A stretch of 64,000 nucleotides of DNA from Lachnospiraceae bacterium (GCA_022792295.1 JAAWAR010000023.1:1-64000), one strand, 5' to 3'. Shown: positions 1 through 10,823, counted from the stretch's first letter. Notes: generated by a model not told the origin, from the sequence alone. Made by a program: numbers and translations.

Positions 1-71
1 AGAAATACAAGGACCATGGCACGATCATGTGCGACAAACCCGAGGATGAAAGGATGCTGATTACACCGTGA
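1..71 (+). CDS. Lrp/AsnC-family transcriptional regulator, C-terminal fragment (5' truncated by window)
   Basis: Frame 3 reads ...KYKDHGTIMCDKPEDERMLITP*, typical Lrp/AsnC C-terminus; stop overlaps the GTG start of the next gene. Confidence 0.65.
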   Translation, partial: KYKDHGTIMCDKPEDERMLITP

Positions 72-1237
72 GAAACCCCTTATCTGATTTGATTGTGCAG
101 ATCCCTCCGTCTGGGATCCGTAAGTTTTTTGACATTGTGAGTGAGATGGAGGGCGCGATTTCGTTAGGCGTCGGAGAACCGGATTTTGATACGCCGTGGC
201 ATATCCGCGATGAGGGCATCCATTCTCTGAAAAAAGGCCGTACGTTTTATACCTCGAATGCGGGCCTGAAAGAGCTCAAAATTGAAATCTGCTGCTATTT
301 GGAGCGCCGTTTTAACATCTGCTATGATTTCGACAGCGAGGTCATGGTGACGGTTGGCGGCAGTGAGGCCATTGATATTGCGCTGCGGGCGATGCTGAAT
401 CCCGGAGACGAGGTACTGATTCCGCAGCCAAGCTATGTCTCCTATGTTCCGTGCACAGTCTTGGCGGGCGGCGTCCCGGTGGGAATCCAGCTTGAGGAAA
501 AGGACAAATTCCGGCTGACAAAAGAGAAGCTTTTAGAAAAGATTACGCCAAAGACGAAAATCCTGATCCTGCCGTTTCCCAATAATCCGACCGGCTCCAT
601 CATGGAGGAGGAGGATTTAAGGGAAATCGCGAAGATCGTCGAGGAAAAAGATCTGTTTGTGATCTCGGATGAGATTTATTGTGAGCTGACCTACAAGGGA
701 AAACACAGCACAATCGCGGCGTTTCCGGGCATGAAAGAGCGTACCGTCTTGATTAACGGATTTTCAAAGTCCTATGCAATGACCGGCTGGCGTCTTGGCT
801 ATGCCTGTGCGCCGGCTATGATTTTAAAGCAGATGTTAAAGATCCATCAGTATGCGATCATGTGTGCACCGACTACCAGCCAGTACGCCGCGATGGAAGC
901 GTTGCGAAACGGTGACGAAGACGTGGAGCGGATGCGCAGCGCGTACGATGGGAGAAGAAGATTTCTTGTAAAAGCGCTCAGGGACATGGGCTTTGACTGT
1001 TATGAGCCACAGGGAGCGTTTTATGTCTTCCCGAGCATCAAGCGTTTTGGCATGACTTCAGATGCCTTTGCTTTAAAGCTTTTAGAGGAGGAAAAAGTGG
1101 CCGTTGTCCCGGGCACCGCATTTGGCGACTGCGGGGAAGGCTATCTGCGGATTTCCTATGCATACTCGTTAAAAGACCTGAAACATGCCCTGGAACGAAT
1201 CGAACGCTTCCTCAAAAAGCTGGATGGAAAGGGATAG
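68..1237 (+). CDS. PLP-dependent class I/II aminotransferase
   Basis: FPNNPTG, SDEIYCELTY and SKSYAMTGWRLGY (PLP lysine) motifs; 389 aa. Confidence 0.93.
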   Translation: MRNPLSDLIVQIPPSGIRKFFDIVSEMEGAISLGVGEPDFDTPWHIRDEGIHSLKKGRTFYTSNAGLKELKIEICCYLERRFNICYDFDSEVMVTVGGSEAIDIALRAMLNPGDEVLIPQPSYVSYVPCTVLAGGVPVGIQLEEKDKFRLTKEKLLEKITPKTKILILPFPNNPTGSIMEEEDLREIAKIVEEKDLFVISDEIYCELTYKGKHSTIAAFPGMKERTVLINGFSKSYAMTGWRLGYACAPAMILKQMLKIHQYAIMCAPTTSQYAAMEALRNGDEDVERMRSAYDGRRRFLVKALRDMGFDCYEPQGAFYVFPSIKRFGMTSDAFALKLLEEEKVAVVPGTAFGDCGEGYLRISYAYSLKDLKHALERIERFLKKLDGKG

Positions 1238-1240
1238 GAC

Positions 1241-1738
1241 ATGAACCTTGTGCTGTACGAGCCGGAGATGCCGGCCAATACCGGCAACATTGGCCGGACC
1301 TGCGCGGCGACCCATACGAGGTTGCATCTGATTGAGCCCCTGGGCTTTAAGCTTGGTGAAAAACATCTTGCACGCGCAGGGCTGGATTATTGGGATAAGC
1401 TGGATGTGACGGTGTATTGTAATTTTGAGGATTTCTTAGAACGCAATCCGGGCGCAAAACTGTATCTTGCGACGACCAAGGCACACAGGCTGTATACGGA
1501 TGCCTGCTATGAGCCGGATTGCTTTTTGATGCTTGGGCCTGAGAGCCGGGGGATTCCCGAGGAGCTTTTGGTGAAATATGAGGAGCGTTGTGTACGAATC
1601 CCGATGTGGGGAGAGATGCGGTCCTTAAACCTTTCCAACGCAGCGGCGATTTTGCTCTATGAAGCGCTCCGGCAGAACGGATTTGCAAATCTTACGTCCG
1701 CCGGAAAGCTGCACAGGCTGTCATGGAATACAAAATAG
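1241..1738 (+). CDS. trmL: tRNA (cytidine(34)-2'-O)-methyltransferase, SPOUT family
   Basis: MNLVLYEPEMPANTGNIGRTCAAT ... LGPESRGIPEELL ... MRSLNLSNAAAILLYEALRQ. Confidence 0.93.
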   Translation: MNLVLYEPEMPANTGNIGRTCAATHTRLHLIEPLGFKLGEKHLARAGLDYWDKLDVTVYCNFEDFLERNPGAKLYLATTKAHRLYTDACYEPDCFLMLGPESRGIPEELLVKYEERCVRIPMWGEMRSLNLSNAAAILLYEALRQNGFANLTSAGKLHRLSWNTK

Positions 1739-1778
1739 AAGGCGCCGGCCGGATAGAATAGGAAAAGGCTCCGAACGA

Positions 1779-3620
1779 TTACAATCCGATTTCGACATAG
1801 TGGAAGGGGAGCTTTTCCTCCTTTAAAAGATCGGCCTCGCGCCTTTGACATGTGAACAAAAGAAGCTGTCCTTTGTAGCTTGTCGCCAGCCATTTGAGTG
1901 CGGAGCGAAGCCGGTCGTTGTCGTATTGTGTAAAGCTGTCGTCAAAGATCAGCGGAAGCTGTTCCCCATCCCCCTGCAAAAGCCTTGCAGCGGAAAGCCG
2001 GAGAGCCAGATAAACCTGGTCGATTGTGCCGCTGCTCACACTGCCTAGAGGGACCAATTTTGTCCGTGTATTTATATATACGTCAAGATTTTCGTCAACG
2101 CTCATGCTGTCATAGGTACCGCCGGTGATCCCGAAGATCATGCCGGAGGCTTCTTTATTCAGATAGAAGCCGAAGGAATCTTGGATCGAGGTGGACAGCT
2201 CGGCCAAGGTTTCGCGGGCCGTCTCGATGGCTGTGATTTCCTCGCGGATCCGGTCGTTTTCGGCGAGCACGCGTTTCAGAGCGGCCGCCCGGCTTTTTAA
2301 GCCGCTCAGATATTCAATCTTCTTTTCTAATTCCCATTGGTTTTTCTGCTGCTTTTCGATCATTTCTCCACAGGAGCTCTGCTTTTCCTGAAGCGATAAA
2401 AGCTCCCCGGTGAAATTCTTTAAAGTTTCCTCAGACTGAAGGACAACTTGACAGAGCCTGGAAAATTCGGCCATGCGCTTTTGAAAAGCCTGATAGGCGT
2501 CCGCGGAAATCGAAGGGTCTCCCAGATGCTGCCCAAAGAGTGCCGCGAGCATGTTTTCCGCTTTGGAAAACGTCGCCTTGGAGCGCATCTCTTGACGGAC
2601 AAAGACGATTCCCAGGATAAAGCAGCCGACTGCAGCCGCCGCGCAGGCGATGCAGACCGGGAGAAAATGCCTGAAGTCAATGGTGCTCAAATACCAGGCC
2701 GTATAGAGGCCGCCTGCGGCCAGCAAAAAATCAAGAACAGACAGGATTCTGCGGGATTTTTTACGGCAGTCGCCAAGGGCATTCTGGTAGGTGTCAAATG
2801 TCTCTTTGCAGGTTTTTTTACAGGTTTCAACGGCGGCCTGGTCGGCAAACCGGCTCTCGGCCAAAAGGAGCTTTGCCCGTGATACTTTGTCCTCCAAAAC
2901 CTGTTTTTCCGCCTGAGTGCGCTCGATCTGCCCTTTTACCTCGGTTCGCATCGCCTGGTAAGAGGTGAGCTGGTTTTCATATTCCGGTGCGGAAAGCTCG
3001 GCATCAATGGAACGGATCTCCGAAAGCAGGGCCGTATAATCCCTGGAAGCGTCCGGAATCAGGTCTGCCTCCAGGCTGCGCTTTTGATTCTTTAAAAAGG
3101 CAGTGGCCTTTGTGATGTTCAAGGAGAGATTGCCGGTTGTGTTCATGTTGGCGATATAATTTTTCAGTTCGCCAACCATGCCGTCATCAGTTGCGCTTTT
3201 TAGCTGGCTGATGCTGATTGTATTCGTGTAGGTCGTCTCATTGAGCCCGCCAAGCAGGGTTTCCCAGAGCGCCTTTGTCGGTTCCTCGGGAATCTGTCTT
3301 GTCTCGTTGATGATTTTGAGGGATTTGTTGTCCTTCTGGAAACGACGCTCGATGCGGTAGACGGTACCGGCACTTTCCAAACGAAGCCATCCTGCGTAGG
3401 AAGCGCTGTTTTCCCAGGGCTCATAGCGGGAATATACGTCGTTTCGGGCTGCTCGTCCGCGTCCGCGTTCGATCCCAAACAGCATCGCCCGGATAAAGGT
3501 ATGCAGCGTGGACTTTCCGGCCTCATTGTTTCCGTAGATTACATTGACGCCATCCTGGAAGGAGACCGTACAATCATGAAATTTTCCGAAGCCGTCAATA
3601 TGCAATTCCAGTAATTTCAT
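1779..3620 (-). CDS. SbcC/YhaN-like AAA ATPase
   Basis: Walker A GNNEAGKST, coiled coil with central TM-like segment, signature VSSGTIDQVYLALRLS, Walker B LPLIFDDSF. Confidence 0.85.
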   Translation of the reverse strand: MKLLELHIDGFGKFHDCTVSFQDGVNVIYGNNEAGKSTLHTFIRAMLFGIERGRGRAARNDVYSRYEPWENSASYAGWLRLESAGTVYRIERRFQKDNKSLKIINETRQIPEEPTKALWETLLGGLNETTYTNTISISQLKSATDDGMVGELKNYIANMNTTGNLSLNITKATAFLKNQKRSLEADLIPDASRDYTALLSEIRSIDAELSAPEYENQLTSYQAMRTEVKGQIERTQAEKQVLEDKVSRAKLLLAESRFADQAAVETCKKTCKETFDTYQNALGDCRKKSRRILSVLDFLLAAGGLYTAWYLSTIDFRHFLPVCIACAAAAVGCFILGIVFVRQEMRSKATFSKAENMLAALFGQHLGDPSISADAYQAFQKRMAEFSRLCQVVLQSEETLKNFTGELLSLQEKQSSCGEMIEKQQKNQWELEKKIEYLSGLKSRAAALKRVLAENDRIREEITAIETARETLAELSTSIQDSFGFYLNKEASGMIFGITGGTYDSMSVDENLDVYINTRTKLVPLGSVSSGTIDQVYLALRLSAARLLQGDGEQLPLIFDDSFTQYDNDRLRSALKWLATSYKGQLLLFTCQRREADLLKEEKLPFHYVEIGL

Positions 3621-3623
3621 GGG

Positions 3624-4694
3624 TCAGCTCCTTTCATCCTTGGTTATCAGAAGTGCATGGATCCCATAATATAAGGCTTTTTTCTCCACCGGGCTCATAT
3701 TCTCCTTCATAAGCGCCTGGATATAAAAGCCGATCATGTCGCTCGGATGCTCGGCAAACAGCGCGTGAAAATCATATTGGGGCTCTGTCTCGTCAACCAT
3801 TTCAATGATATTCCACTGCCCGGATAAAAAGTCCAGATCGAATTCCGTGTCCACATCACGCATGCCGCGCAGGCGGAAACGGTAGATATTCTGTGTCCCG
3901 CGTTTGCGGATTTCCTCTGCGATGATCTGGGAGAGCTCCGTATTGGTAGTGGCGGGGGTCACGTTGATGATGAGCGGGATGTACTGGGATTGGGAGGCCG
4001 GCTTAAACTGGAGAGAGGTCACGAGGCGGGTTCTGTCGTCGATCTCACCGACATAGAAACCATGTACACCGGTTTCCGTCAGATCAAGCGGCTCAGGAGA
4101 GCCGGGATAGGCCATGCGTTTTGCAAAGACAAGGCCGGGTTTATGGATATGCCCCAGGGCGATATAGGAAAACGGCGTTCCCGCCAGAGCGTTTTTGTCA
4201 AAGGGGACATGCTTGGCATCGCCGCCGTGGAGCATCAGAAGCTGGATATGAGAGTTCTCCGGTACAGTCAGACAATCCTCACGCGGATCTGTAATTTCCG
4301 CCGTGTGGTAACTAAACCCGTAGACCTCGGTGTTGAGCTCCTCAAAATAGACAGAGGTCAGGGCTTCTTCCATCAGAAACGTCACATTGGGACACCAGGT
4401 AAAGCTATAGAGCGCAGAACTTTTCCGGATCCGGTCATGATTGCCGGCGATGATGACCACTCGAGTGCCGGGGATCGTGGAAAAGAGATAATTTACCTCC
4501 TTCAAATCACGCATTAACGGCTGCCTGTGGAACAAATCGCCGGCAATCAGGAGCAGATCGGCTCCTGATTCGCGGGCTTCCTCAATGATGGATTGGAAGG
4601 TCAGGCGGATTGCCTGTTCACGGCGCTTCCCCCAGGGCTTGTCGCTGTCAGGAACCTGCCCCCAGTGGATGTCGGCTGTATGAATAAATTTCAT
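3624..4694 (-). CDS. SbcD/YhaO-like metallophosphoesterase DNA repair exonuclease
   Basis: HTADIHWG, AGDLFHRQ, AGNHDR, LMLHGGD, ALGHIHKP motifs; adjacent to SbcC-like gene. Confidence 0.88.
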   Translation of the reverse strand: MKFIHTADIHWGQVPDSDKPWGKRREQAIRLTFQSIIEEARESGADLLLIAGDLFHRQPLMRDLKEVNYLFSTIPGTRVVIIAGNHDRIRKSSALYSFTWCPNVTFLMEEALTSVYFEELNTEVYGFSYHTAEITDPREDCLTVPENSHIQLLMLHGGDAKHVPFDKNALAGTPFSYIALGHIHKPGLVFAKRMAYPGSPEPLDLTETGVHGFYVGEIDDRTRLVTSLQFKPASQSQYIPLIINVTPATTNTELSQIIAEEIRKRGTQNIYRFRLRGMRDVDTEFDLDFLSGQWNIIEMVDETEPQYDFHALFAEHPSDMIGFYIQALMKENMSPVEKKALYYGIHALLITKDERS

Positions 4695-4708
4695 AATTTC
4701 TCCCTAAT

Positions 4709-6100
4709 TTACAGGTCGCAGTTATTTACCGTGCGCGGGAACGGGATGACATCGCGGATGTTGCCCATCCCGGTCAGATACATGACGCAGCGCTCAAAGC
4801 CCAGGCCGAAGCCGGAGTGGCGGACAGAGCCATATTTGCGCAGGTCAAGATAGAAACCGTAATCATCCTTCTTAAGGCCGAGCTCATCCATACGTGCGAT
4901 AAGCGTATCGTAGTCATCCTCACGCTGGCTGCCGCCGATAATCTCGCCGATGCCGGGAACAAGGCAGTCCATGGCGGCGACCGTCTTTTTATCTTCATTC
5001 AGCTTCATGTAGAAAGCCTTGATCTCTTTCGGATAGTCTGTGACGAAAACGGGCCGCTTGAAGATTTGCTCCGTCAGATAGCGCTCATGCTCCGTCTGCA
5101 GATCACAGCCCCAGAATACCCTGTAGTCGAATGCATCGTTGTGCTCCTCCAAAAGGCGCACGGCCTCCGTGTAGGTGACATGGGCGAATTCAGAATTCAA
5201 TACATGGTTTAAACGGTCCAAAAGACCCTTGTCCACAAACTGATTAAAGAAATTCATCTCCGCAGGGGCGTTTTCCAGGACGTAACGGATCACATATTTA
5301 AGCATTCCCTCAGCTACAGCCATATTGTCGTTCAAATCGGCGAAAGCCATCTCAGGCTCGATCATCCAGAATTCGGATGCATGCCGGGTCGTATTGGAAT
5401 TCTCGGCGCGGAAGGTGGGACCGAAGGTGTAGACGTTGCGGAAGGCCATGGCATAGGTCTCAACGTTTAACTGGCCGCTGACGGTCAGGTTTGTAGCCTT
5501 TCCAAAGAAATCCTGTGAAAAGTCTACGGCACCGTCTGCCGTCTTGGGGATATTGTTTAAATCCATGGTCGTGACCTGGAACATTTCTCCGGCGCCCTCA
5601 CAGTCGCTGGCCGTGATGAGCGGCGTATGCACATAGACAAAGCCCTGCTCTTGGAAATAGCGGTGAATCGCATAGGCGATCATCGAACGCACGCGGAAGA
5701 CTGCCTGGAAAGTATTGGTGCGCGGGCGCAGGTGTGAGATGGTCCGCAGATATTCAAAGCTGTGGCGTTTCTTCTGGAGCGGATAATCGGCATTTGACGC
5801 ACCCTCGATGAGGACCGTATCCGCCTGGATTTCAAACGGCTGCTTTGCCTGCGGCGTGGCGACAAGCGTACCGGTCACGATGACGGCCGCGCCCACGTTC
5901 AGCCTGGAGATCTCGGAAAAATTATCCATTGTGTCATGATATACGATCTGCAGCGTCTCAAAACAGCTTCCGTCATTTAAGACAATAAAACCGAAAGACT
6001 TGGAATCGCGGAGACTGCGGATCCAGCCGCCGACGGTAACCTTCGTATCCAGGTAAATATCACGTTCGTTAAACAGTTCTTTTACAGTAACCAGTTTCAT
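4709..6100 (-). CDS. asnS: asparagine--tRNA ligase
   Basis: OB-fold anticodon domain plus class II motifs ([52 protein letters not shown]). Confidence 0.95.
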   Translation of the reverse strand: MKLVTVKELFNERDIYLDTKVTVGGWIRSLRDSKSFGFIVLNDGSCFETLQIVYHDTMDNFSEISRLNVGAAVIVTGTLVATPQAKQPFEIQADTVLIEGASNADYPLQKKRHSFEYLRTISHLRPRTNTFQAVFRVRSMIAYAIHRYFQEQGFVYVHTPLITASDCEGAGEMFQVTTMDLNNIPKTADGAVDFSQDFFGKATNLTVSGQLNVETYAMAFRNVYTFGPTFRAENSNTTRHASEFWMIEPEMAFADLNDNMAVAEGMLKYVIRYVLENAPAEMNFFNQFVDKGLLDRLNHVLNSEFAHVTYTEAVRLLEEHNDAFDYRVFWGCDLQTEHERYLTEQIFKRPVFVTDYPKEIKAFYMKLNEDKKTVAAMDCLVPGIGEIIGGSQREDDYDTLIARMDELGLKKDDYGFYLDLRKYGSVRHSGFGLGFERCVMYLTGMGNIRDVIPFPRTVNNCDL

Positions 6101-6139
6101 TTTCTTTCTCCTTCTGACAAATCATTTCGCATTGATGCA

Positions 6140-6168
6140 AGTATAGCGTATTTTTAAGGGAGATTCAA
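6140..6168 (-). promoter_or_regulatory. sigma-70-type promoter for asnS
   Basis: Reverse strand TTGAAT - 17 nt - TATACT, 40-70 nt upstream of the asnS start. Confidence 0.65.
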
Positions 6169-6174
6169 GGGGAA

Positions 6175-6876
6175 CTAACCCCTTTTCACGGACTCTGCCA
6201 AAAAATCTGCCAGTTTTTTGACCGGGATCTGCGCATCCTTTTCAAACAACGGAGCTGATTCCAGCCATTCAAAAAACTCCCGGCGCCCGTAGACGCCTGA
6301 ATCTTCTGGGGCGCTTAAAATTACATTCGGGCGGGTAAAAACCGAGGCGCAGAAGACGGCAGTCCGGGCAAATTCCGTTTTCTTCAGAAAATCCGACATG
6401 AACGCCTTCTCCTCCTGCATGGAGCGGACCGGATTCGGGATTTCTTTTATAGTCTCATTCATATTCTGATACCAGGTGCTTGTTCCGTGTTCTGTATAGA
6501 TATGGCCGCCGAAGCCATAGCAGCGGATCAGCAAAAGCCCGAATTTACCGACGAGTATCATCGTGGTGGGACTTTTTTTCCCCTGAAAGGGGATGCTGCC
6601 CGGAAAAACAATCTTCCCTTCATGCTTGAACGCATGGGTTTTTAATTTAGAAAGAAATTCTTCGATCTCGGAGCGTTTGGCGTTGTGCGTATAAAAAAGC
6701 TTTGTCCTATCCGTAAAGTCCTCGGGGCGGATGGGATCGCCTTTCTTCTTTTTTTCGAAAATCTGCTTTTGGATGCGCCTGCGGCGAATCAGATTCGGAA
6801 ACAACAAAACGGAGACAAAGGCGAGCAGGCAGATAAGCAGGATTTCGCCGTTCGTCAGATTTGAGAGAAAATCCAT
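6175..6876 (-). CDS. membrane-anchored NERD-like (nuclease-related domain) protein
   Basis: N-terminal TM segment, then TTMILVGKFGLLLIRCYGFGGHIY...STWYQNMN...NPVRSMQEEKAFMSDFL resembling NERD. Confidence 0.5.
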   Translation of the reverse strand: MDFLSNLTNGEILLICLLAFVSVLLFPNLIRRRRIQKQIFEKKKKGDPIRPEDFTDRTKLFYTHNAKRSEIEEFLSKLKTHAFKHEGKIVFPGSIPFQGKKSPTTMILVGKFGLLLIRCYGFGGHIYTEHGTSTWYQNMNETIKEIPNPVRSMQEEKAFMSDFLKKTEFARTAVFCASVFTRPNVILSAPEDSGVYGRREFFEWLESAPLFEKDAQIPVKKLADFLAESVKRG

Positions 6877-6974
6877 GAATGAAAAACCTCCTTTAAATGG
6901 AATGGATTCGCGAAAAGCTTATGGTTTTATCCACACTACGCGGCTCCTTTTCTAAAAAATATTATACAAACCTC

Positions 6975-7003
6975 TTGCAAAAATGTAAAGAGTGTGGTAG
7001 TAT
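6975..7003 (+). promoter_or_regulatory. gntR promoter
   Basis: TTGCAA - 17 nt - TAGTAT; operator-like GATATATC just downstream at 7014. Confidence 0.6.
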
Positions 7004-7072
7004 GGAAACAACAGATATATCAGTTGTTTTGAAAGAAAAAATTAGTTTACGGATTTGATATATCACAAGACC

Positions 7073-7744
7073 ATGAAACGGAGAAATAGTTTGGGGAAAA
7101 CAGATTACGCATATGAATATGTAAAAGAAAAAATAATTTCGGGCGAGTATCCCCCGCTCAGTGATATATCGGAAGACATTCTTCAGAAGGAACTGAATGT
7201 GAGCCGGACGCCAGTGCGAGAAGCTTTGCTGCGGCTGGAAAAAGAGGATATGGTCTATATTTATCCGCGCAAAGGTACGATCGTCACGGCAGTCACGCTG
7301 GATTTGATTGAGGATATTTACGGTGTCCGTGAGCTGGTTGAGCCGTCAATGGTCGTCGGCTCCATGCAGATGGTAAGCAAGGAATGGCTGCTGGACATAA
7401 AAAAACGTTTTTCAGAGGTGCCGGATGGCCTTACGGAACCCGAGCTGCGCCGCTATTATATTGATCTGGACACGGAGTTTCATTCAAAGACGATTGCAAG
7501 CTGTCCGAATCGTTACCTGACGCGGCTCATGAATAATATCCATGACCAGAACCTGCGTCTTAGGATTATCAGCTCCCATCCGACAGAAGGAGAGGGAAGC
7601 ATCGAGGAACACGCAGCTTTGATTGATGCGCTTTTGGAGGGAGATGCAAAGAAGCTAGAAAAGCTTTTAAAAGAACATCTGGCGATTTCCAAGTTAAGGA
7701 CGATTCAGCATTTCCGTTACAAGCGGACGACAGAATATTCATAA
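7073..7744 (+). CDS. GntR-family regulator (FadR/FCD-type effector domain)
   Basis: wHTH YAYEYVKEKIISGEYPP...LQKELNVSRTPVREALLRLEKEDMV; all-helical C-terminal domain. ATG at 7073 preferred over the TTG at 7055. Confidence 0.9.
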   Translation: MKRRNSLGKTDYAYEYVKEKIISGEYPPLSDISEDILQKELNVSRTPVREALLRLEKEDMVYIYPRKGTIVTAVTLDLIEDIYGVRELVEPSMVVGSMQMVSKEWLLDIKKRFSEVPDGLTEPELRRYYIDLDTEFHSKTIASCPNRYLTRLMNNIHDQNLRLRIISSHPTEGEGSIEEHAALIDALLEGDAKKLEKLLKEHLAISKLRTIQHFRYKRTTEYS

Positions 7745-7898
7745 AAAAGAATGGGAGGTCTGCCGGCTTTAGCCGGCCGGCCGAACCTGATGCAGGAAAG
7801 AAATTTATTTTTTTGCCCTATTTGATATATCAGTTAAATATAAAATAAATATATATAAAATATCACAAATAACCTGTGAAGGAATAAGGAGGTATATC

Positions 7899-8987
7899 AT
7901 GAACACAACCATTAAAAAAGCCACATTTTACCGGGCTGTATCCAAGATCAGCAAGCCGATTGCGGACTCGACCCACACAATCAGCAAGATCGCCTTTTAT
8001 ATAACGGAGGTCGAGACGGCTGACGGCGTTTGCGGACAGGGATATTTACTTTCCTTCCATTACTCCCCGAATGCGATTGAGGGCGCCCTGAAGGATTGCT
8101 GCGAATTTCTTCTCGGCAAGAACTATGAGGTCTTCGAGACGGTCCGCGCCAAACGTGAGTGGGATATGGAGGCAGAGTATTTTGGAAATACGGGCCTTAA
8201 TACGTGTGCGCTGGCGGCCTTTAATGTCGCCATGTGGGATGCCTGGGGGCACTGCGTGGGTCAGCCGATCTGGAAGCTTTTGGGAGCGAATATCTGCAAA
8301 ATTCCGGTATATGGGAGCGGCGGCTGGATCAGCTACACCGACGAGGAGCTTTTGGAGGAGGTGCTGGATTACAAGAGCCGCGGATTTACGGCCGTCAAGA
8401 TTAAGGTCGGCCATCCCGACGGTATCGAGCGCGATTTACAGCGCCTTTCTATCTGCCGCGAGAAGCTTGGAAACGGTGTCAAGATCATGATGGATGCCAA
8501 CCAGGGCATGGATGTGGTCGCTGCGATCAAGCTTGCGGAAAAGGCTAAAGAGATTGGCCTGCAGTGGTTTGAGGAGCCGGTTTCGCACACGGATTTTGCC
8601 GGCTATGAACTGCTGCGCCAGAAATGCGGAATCGCATTGGCAATGGGTGAGCGCGAGTACGATTGTGAAGCACTTAAAAATCTGATTGCGAGAAACGCCC
8701 TCGACCTGTGGCAGCCGGATTTGATTCGTCTGGGAGGTGTTGAGGAATGGAGAAATTCTGCGGCCCTCGCATCCGCATACCAGCTCCCGGTGCTTCCGCA
8801 CTACTATAAAGACTATGACGTGCCGCTTCTTTGCACGATCGCAAAGCCTTACGGCGCCGAGTCCTTCGACTGGATCGACGGCATCATAGACAATACCATG
8901 CGTATCGAAAACGGCTTTGCCTACCCGAGAGAGGGAGCAGGCTGGGGGTTCAAATTTAAAGAGGAAAGTCTCGAGGAGGTAAAATAG
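7899..8987 (+). CDS. enolase-superfamily (mandelate racemase/muconate lactonizing type) protein, likely sugar-acid dehydratase
   Basis: AVKIKVG (KxK), MMDANQ, WFEEPV, GERE, LPHYY motifs. Confidence 0.88.
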   Translation: MNTTIKKATFYRAVSKISKPIADSTHTISKIAFYITEVETADGVCGQGYLLSFHYSPNAIEGALKDCCEFLLGKNYEVFETVRAKREWDMEAEYFGNTGLNTCALAAFNVAMWDAWGHCVGQPIWKLLGANICKIPVYGSGGWISYTDEELLEEVLDYKSRGFTAVKIKVGHPDGIERDLQRLSICREKLGNGVKIMMDANQGMDVVAAIKLAEKAKEIGLQWFEEPVSHTDFAGYELLRQKCGIALAMGEREYDCEALKNLIARNALDLWQPDLIRLGGVEEWRNSAALASAYQLPVLPHYYKDYDVPLLCTIAKPYGAESFDWIDGIIDNTMRIENGFAYPREGAGWGFKFKEESLEEVK

Positions 8988-8988
8988 C

Positions 8989-10005
8989 ATGAAAGCAGTT
9001 TATATTCCGGAGCCGGGAAAAATCGAGGTGATTGAGAAGGAGATTCCGCAGATTCAAAAGGATTCGCAGGTGCTTGTCAAGATCACGGCAGCCGGTATCT
9101 GCGGCAGTGACATTCATATTTTTCATGGAACGCACGCCTACGCAACCTATCCGCGGATCATCGGACATGAGGGCTGCGGCGTCGTGGAGAAAGTCGGAAG
9201 CGGCGTGACAAACGTGGCGGTCGGCGACCCGGTCATCATTGAGCCGATCACAGGCTGCAAAACCTGCTACTCCTGCAGAAACGGCCGTTACAACTGCTGT
9301 CCGGACATCGTCGTCCTGGGCGTCCATGCAGACGGTATAATGGAAGAATACCTCGTTGTGGAAAGCGACAAGCTACATAAATACGATCCCTCCCTGACGC
9401 CGGTGGAGGCTGCGACTGCAGAGCCGTATACGATCGGCGCGCAGGCTAATGCCCAGGCGCATACGATGCCCGGCGATCTGGTGCTGATCCATGGTGCGGG
9501 CCCGATCGGCGTTATCATCTGTGACATTGCCGAGAAGCTTGGCGCCACGGTCATCATGAGCGAACCCAACGAGGCCAGACTGGAGATCTCGAAAGAATTC
9601 GGCGCAAAATATACGATCAATCCGATGAAGGAGGATCTTAAGGAGGCTGTCATGAGGATCAGCGGCGGTGAGGGCGTCAACGTGGTCTTTGACACGAGCG
9701 GCATCCCGGCCCTGATGAGTCTGTCCGTCGAGCTTTTAGGGCCGCACGGCCGGATGGTTCCGCTGACATTTGCACCTGAGCCGGTGCCGATCAATTTCCG
9801 TTTGGTCAACAAAAATGAACTGGTCATTGCCGGAACGAGGAATCAGAACAGCAAATTTAAAGAGGTTGTCGAGAGCCTGCCGGGCCGCAGGGATCGCATT
9901 GACAAGCTTGTGACCCATGTATTTCCGGCCGAAAAGGCGAAGGAAGCGTTCGAAACCGCAATGGATAGAACGAGCGGCGCCTGCAAGGTCGTCATCACAT
10001 TTTAA
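8989..10005 (+). CDS. zinc-dependent medium-chain alcohol/polyol dehydrogenase
   Basis: GICGSDIHIFHG, GHEGCGVVEKVGSGV, structural-zinc cysteine cluster, Rossmann GAGPIG. Confidence 0.92.
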   Translation: MKAVYIPEPGKIEVIEKEIPQIQKDSQVLVKITAAGICGSDIHIFHGTHAYATYPRIIGHEGCGVVEKVGSGVTNVAVGDPVIIEPITGCKTCYSCRNGRYNCCPDIVVLGVHADGIMEEYLVVESDKLHKYDPSLTPVEAATAEPYTIGAQANAQAHTMPGDLVLIHGAGPIGVIICDIAEKLGATVIMSEPNEARLEISKEFGAKYTINPMKEDLKEAVMRISGGEGVNVVFDTSGIPALMSLSVELLGPHGRMVPLTFAPEPVPINFRLVNKNELVIAGTRNQNSKFKEVVESLPGRRDRIDKLVTHVFPAEKAKEAFETAMDRTSGACKVVITF

Positions 10006-10022
10006 TATCGGAGGGAAATGCT

Positions 10023-10799
10023 ATGACAGCGCAAGAATATGTAGGAAGTCTTTTTGATCTCACGGGTCATGTCGGGATTATCACCGGTGCGAGCCGTGGC
10101 CTGGGTTTTGGCCAGGCGAAGGTTTTAACCGACGCGGGCGCTACGGTCTATAACCTGGATCTGGTTCCTCACGACGCAGAGGAGGGGTTAAGAGAGGAAT
10201 GTTTAAAGAGTGTGATCTGTGACGTGACAGATTATGAAAAGGCAAAGCAGATCATCGACGAGATCGCAGCCAGGGAGGGCCATCTGGATTTCCTTATCAA
10301 TAACGCGGGCATTACTTTCAAAAGTCGTGCCGAGGAATTCCCGGTGGAGCGCCTGGACAAGATTCTGGAGATCAACTTGAAGACGCCGTATATGATGGCA
10401 AGGCTCTGCTATCCGTATCTGAAGCAGTCCGCATATGTAGGCCGGGTCGTCACGATCTCGTCGATGGCAGCTTATATGGGCTTTACGGGCGTCCTACCCT
10501 ATGACATGACGAAGGCGGGTGTTCTCGGCCTGACCCGCGGCCTGGCTGAGGAGTGGAAGAACGACAACATTCTCGTAAACAGTGTGGCTCCGGGCTGGTT
10601 TTTAACAAAGCTTAACGAGGAGATGTTCGCACAGAATCCTGACAGGAAAAAGGCAGCGCTTGAAAAGCCGATGCTGCCGCGCTTCGGACAGCCCGAGGAA
10701 ATCGGTTATATGATGCTGTTTTTGCTCTCCGGCGCATCCAAGTACCTGACCGGGCGTGATTTCCCCGTAGACGGCGGCGCGACCGTACATGGCTTTTAA
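10023..10799 (+). CDS. short-chain dehydrogenase/reductase
   Basis: TGASRGLG, NNAG, YDMTK catalytic motif. Confidence 0.92.
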   Translation: MTAQEYVGSLFDLTGHVGIITGASRGLGFGQAKVLTDAGATVYNLDLVPHDAEEGLREECLKSVICDVTDYEKAKQIIDEIAAREGHLDFLINNAGITFKSRAEEFPVERLDKILEINLKTPYMMARLCYPYLKQSAYVGRVVTISSMAAYMGFTGVLPYDMTKAGVLGLTRGLAEEWKNDNILVNSVAPGWFLTKLNEEMFAQNPDRKKAALEKPMLPRFGQPEEIGYMMLFLLSGASKYLTGRDFPVDGGATVHGF

Positions 10800-10823
10800 C
10801 GGATAAAAACAGGAGAATATTGT

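Noticed and set aside
3990-4517. 175-aa plus-strand ORF opposite the SbcD-like gene
   Set aside because: Sense strand carries all phosphoesterase motifs; this frame shows none
7762-7777. GCCGGC-ttta-GCCGGC hairpin after gntR
   Set aside because: Probably part of an ordinary terminator or spacer; the T-rich stretch is too far downstream to be certain
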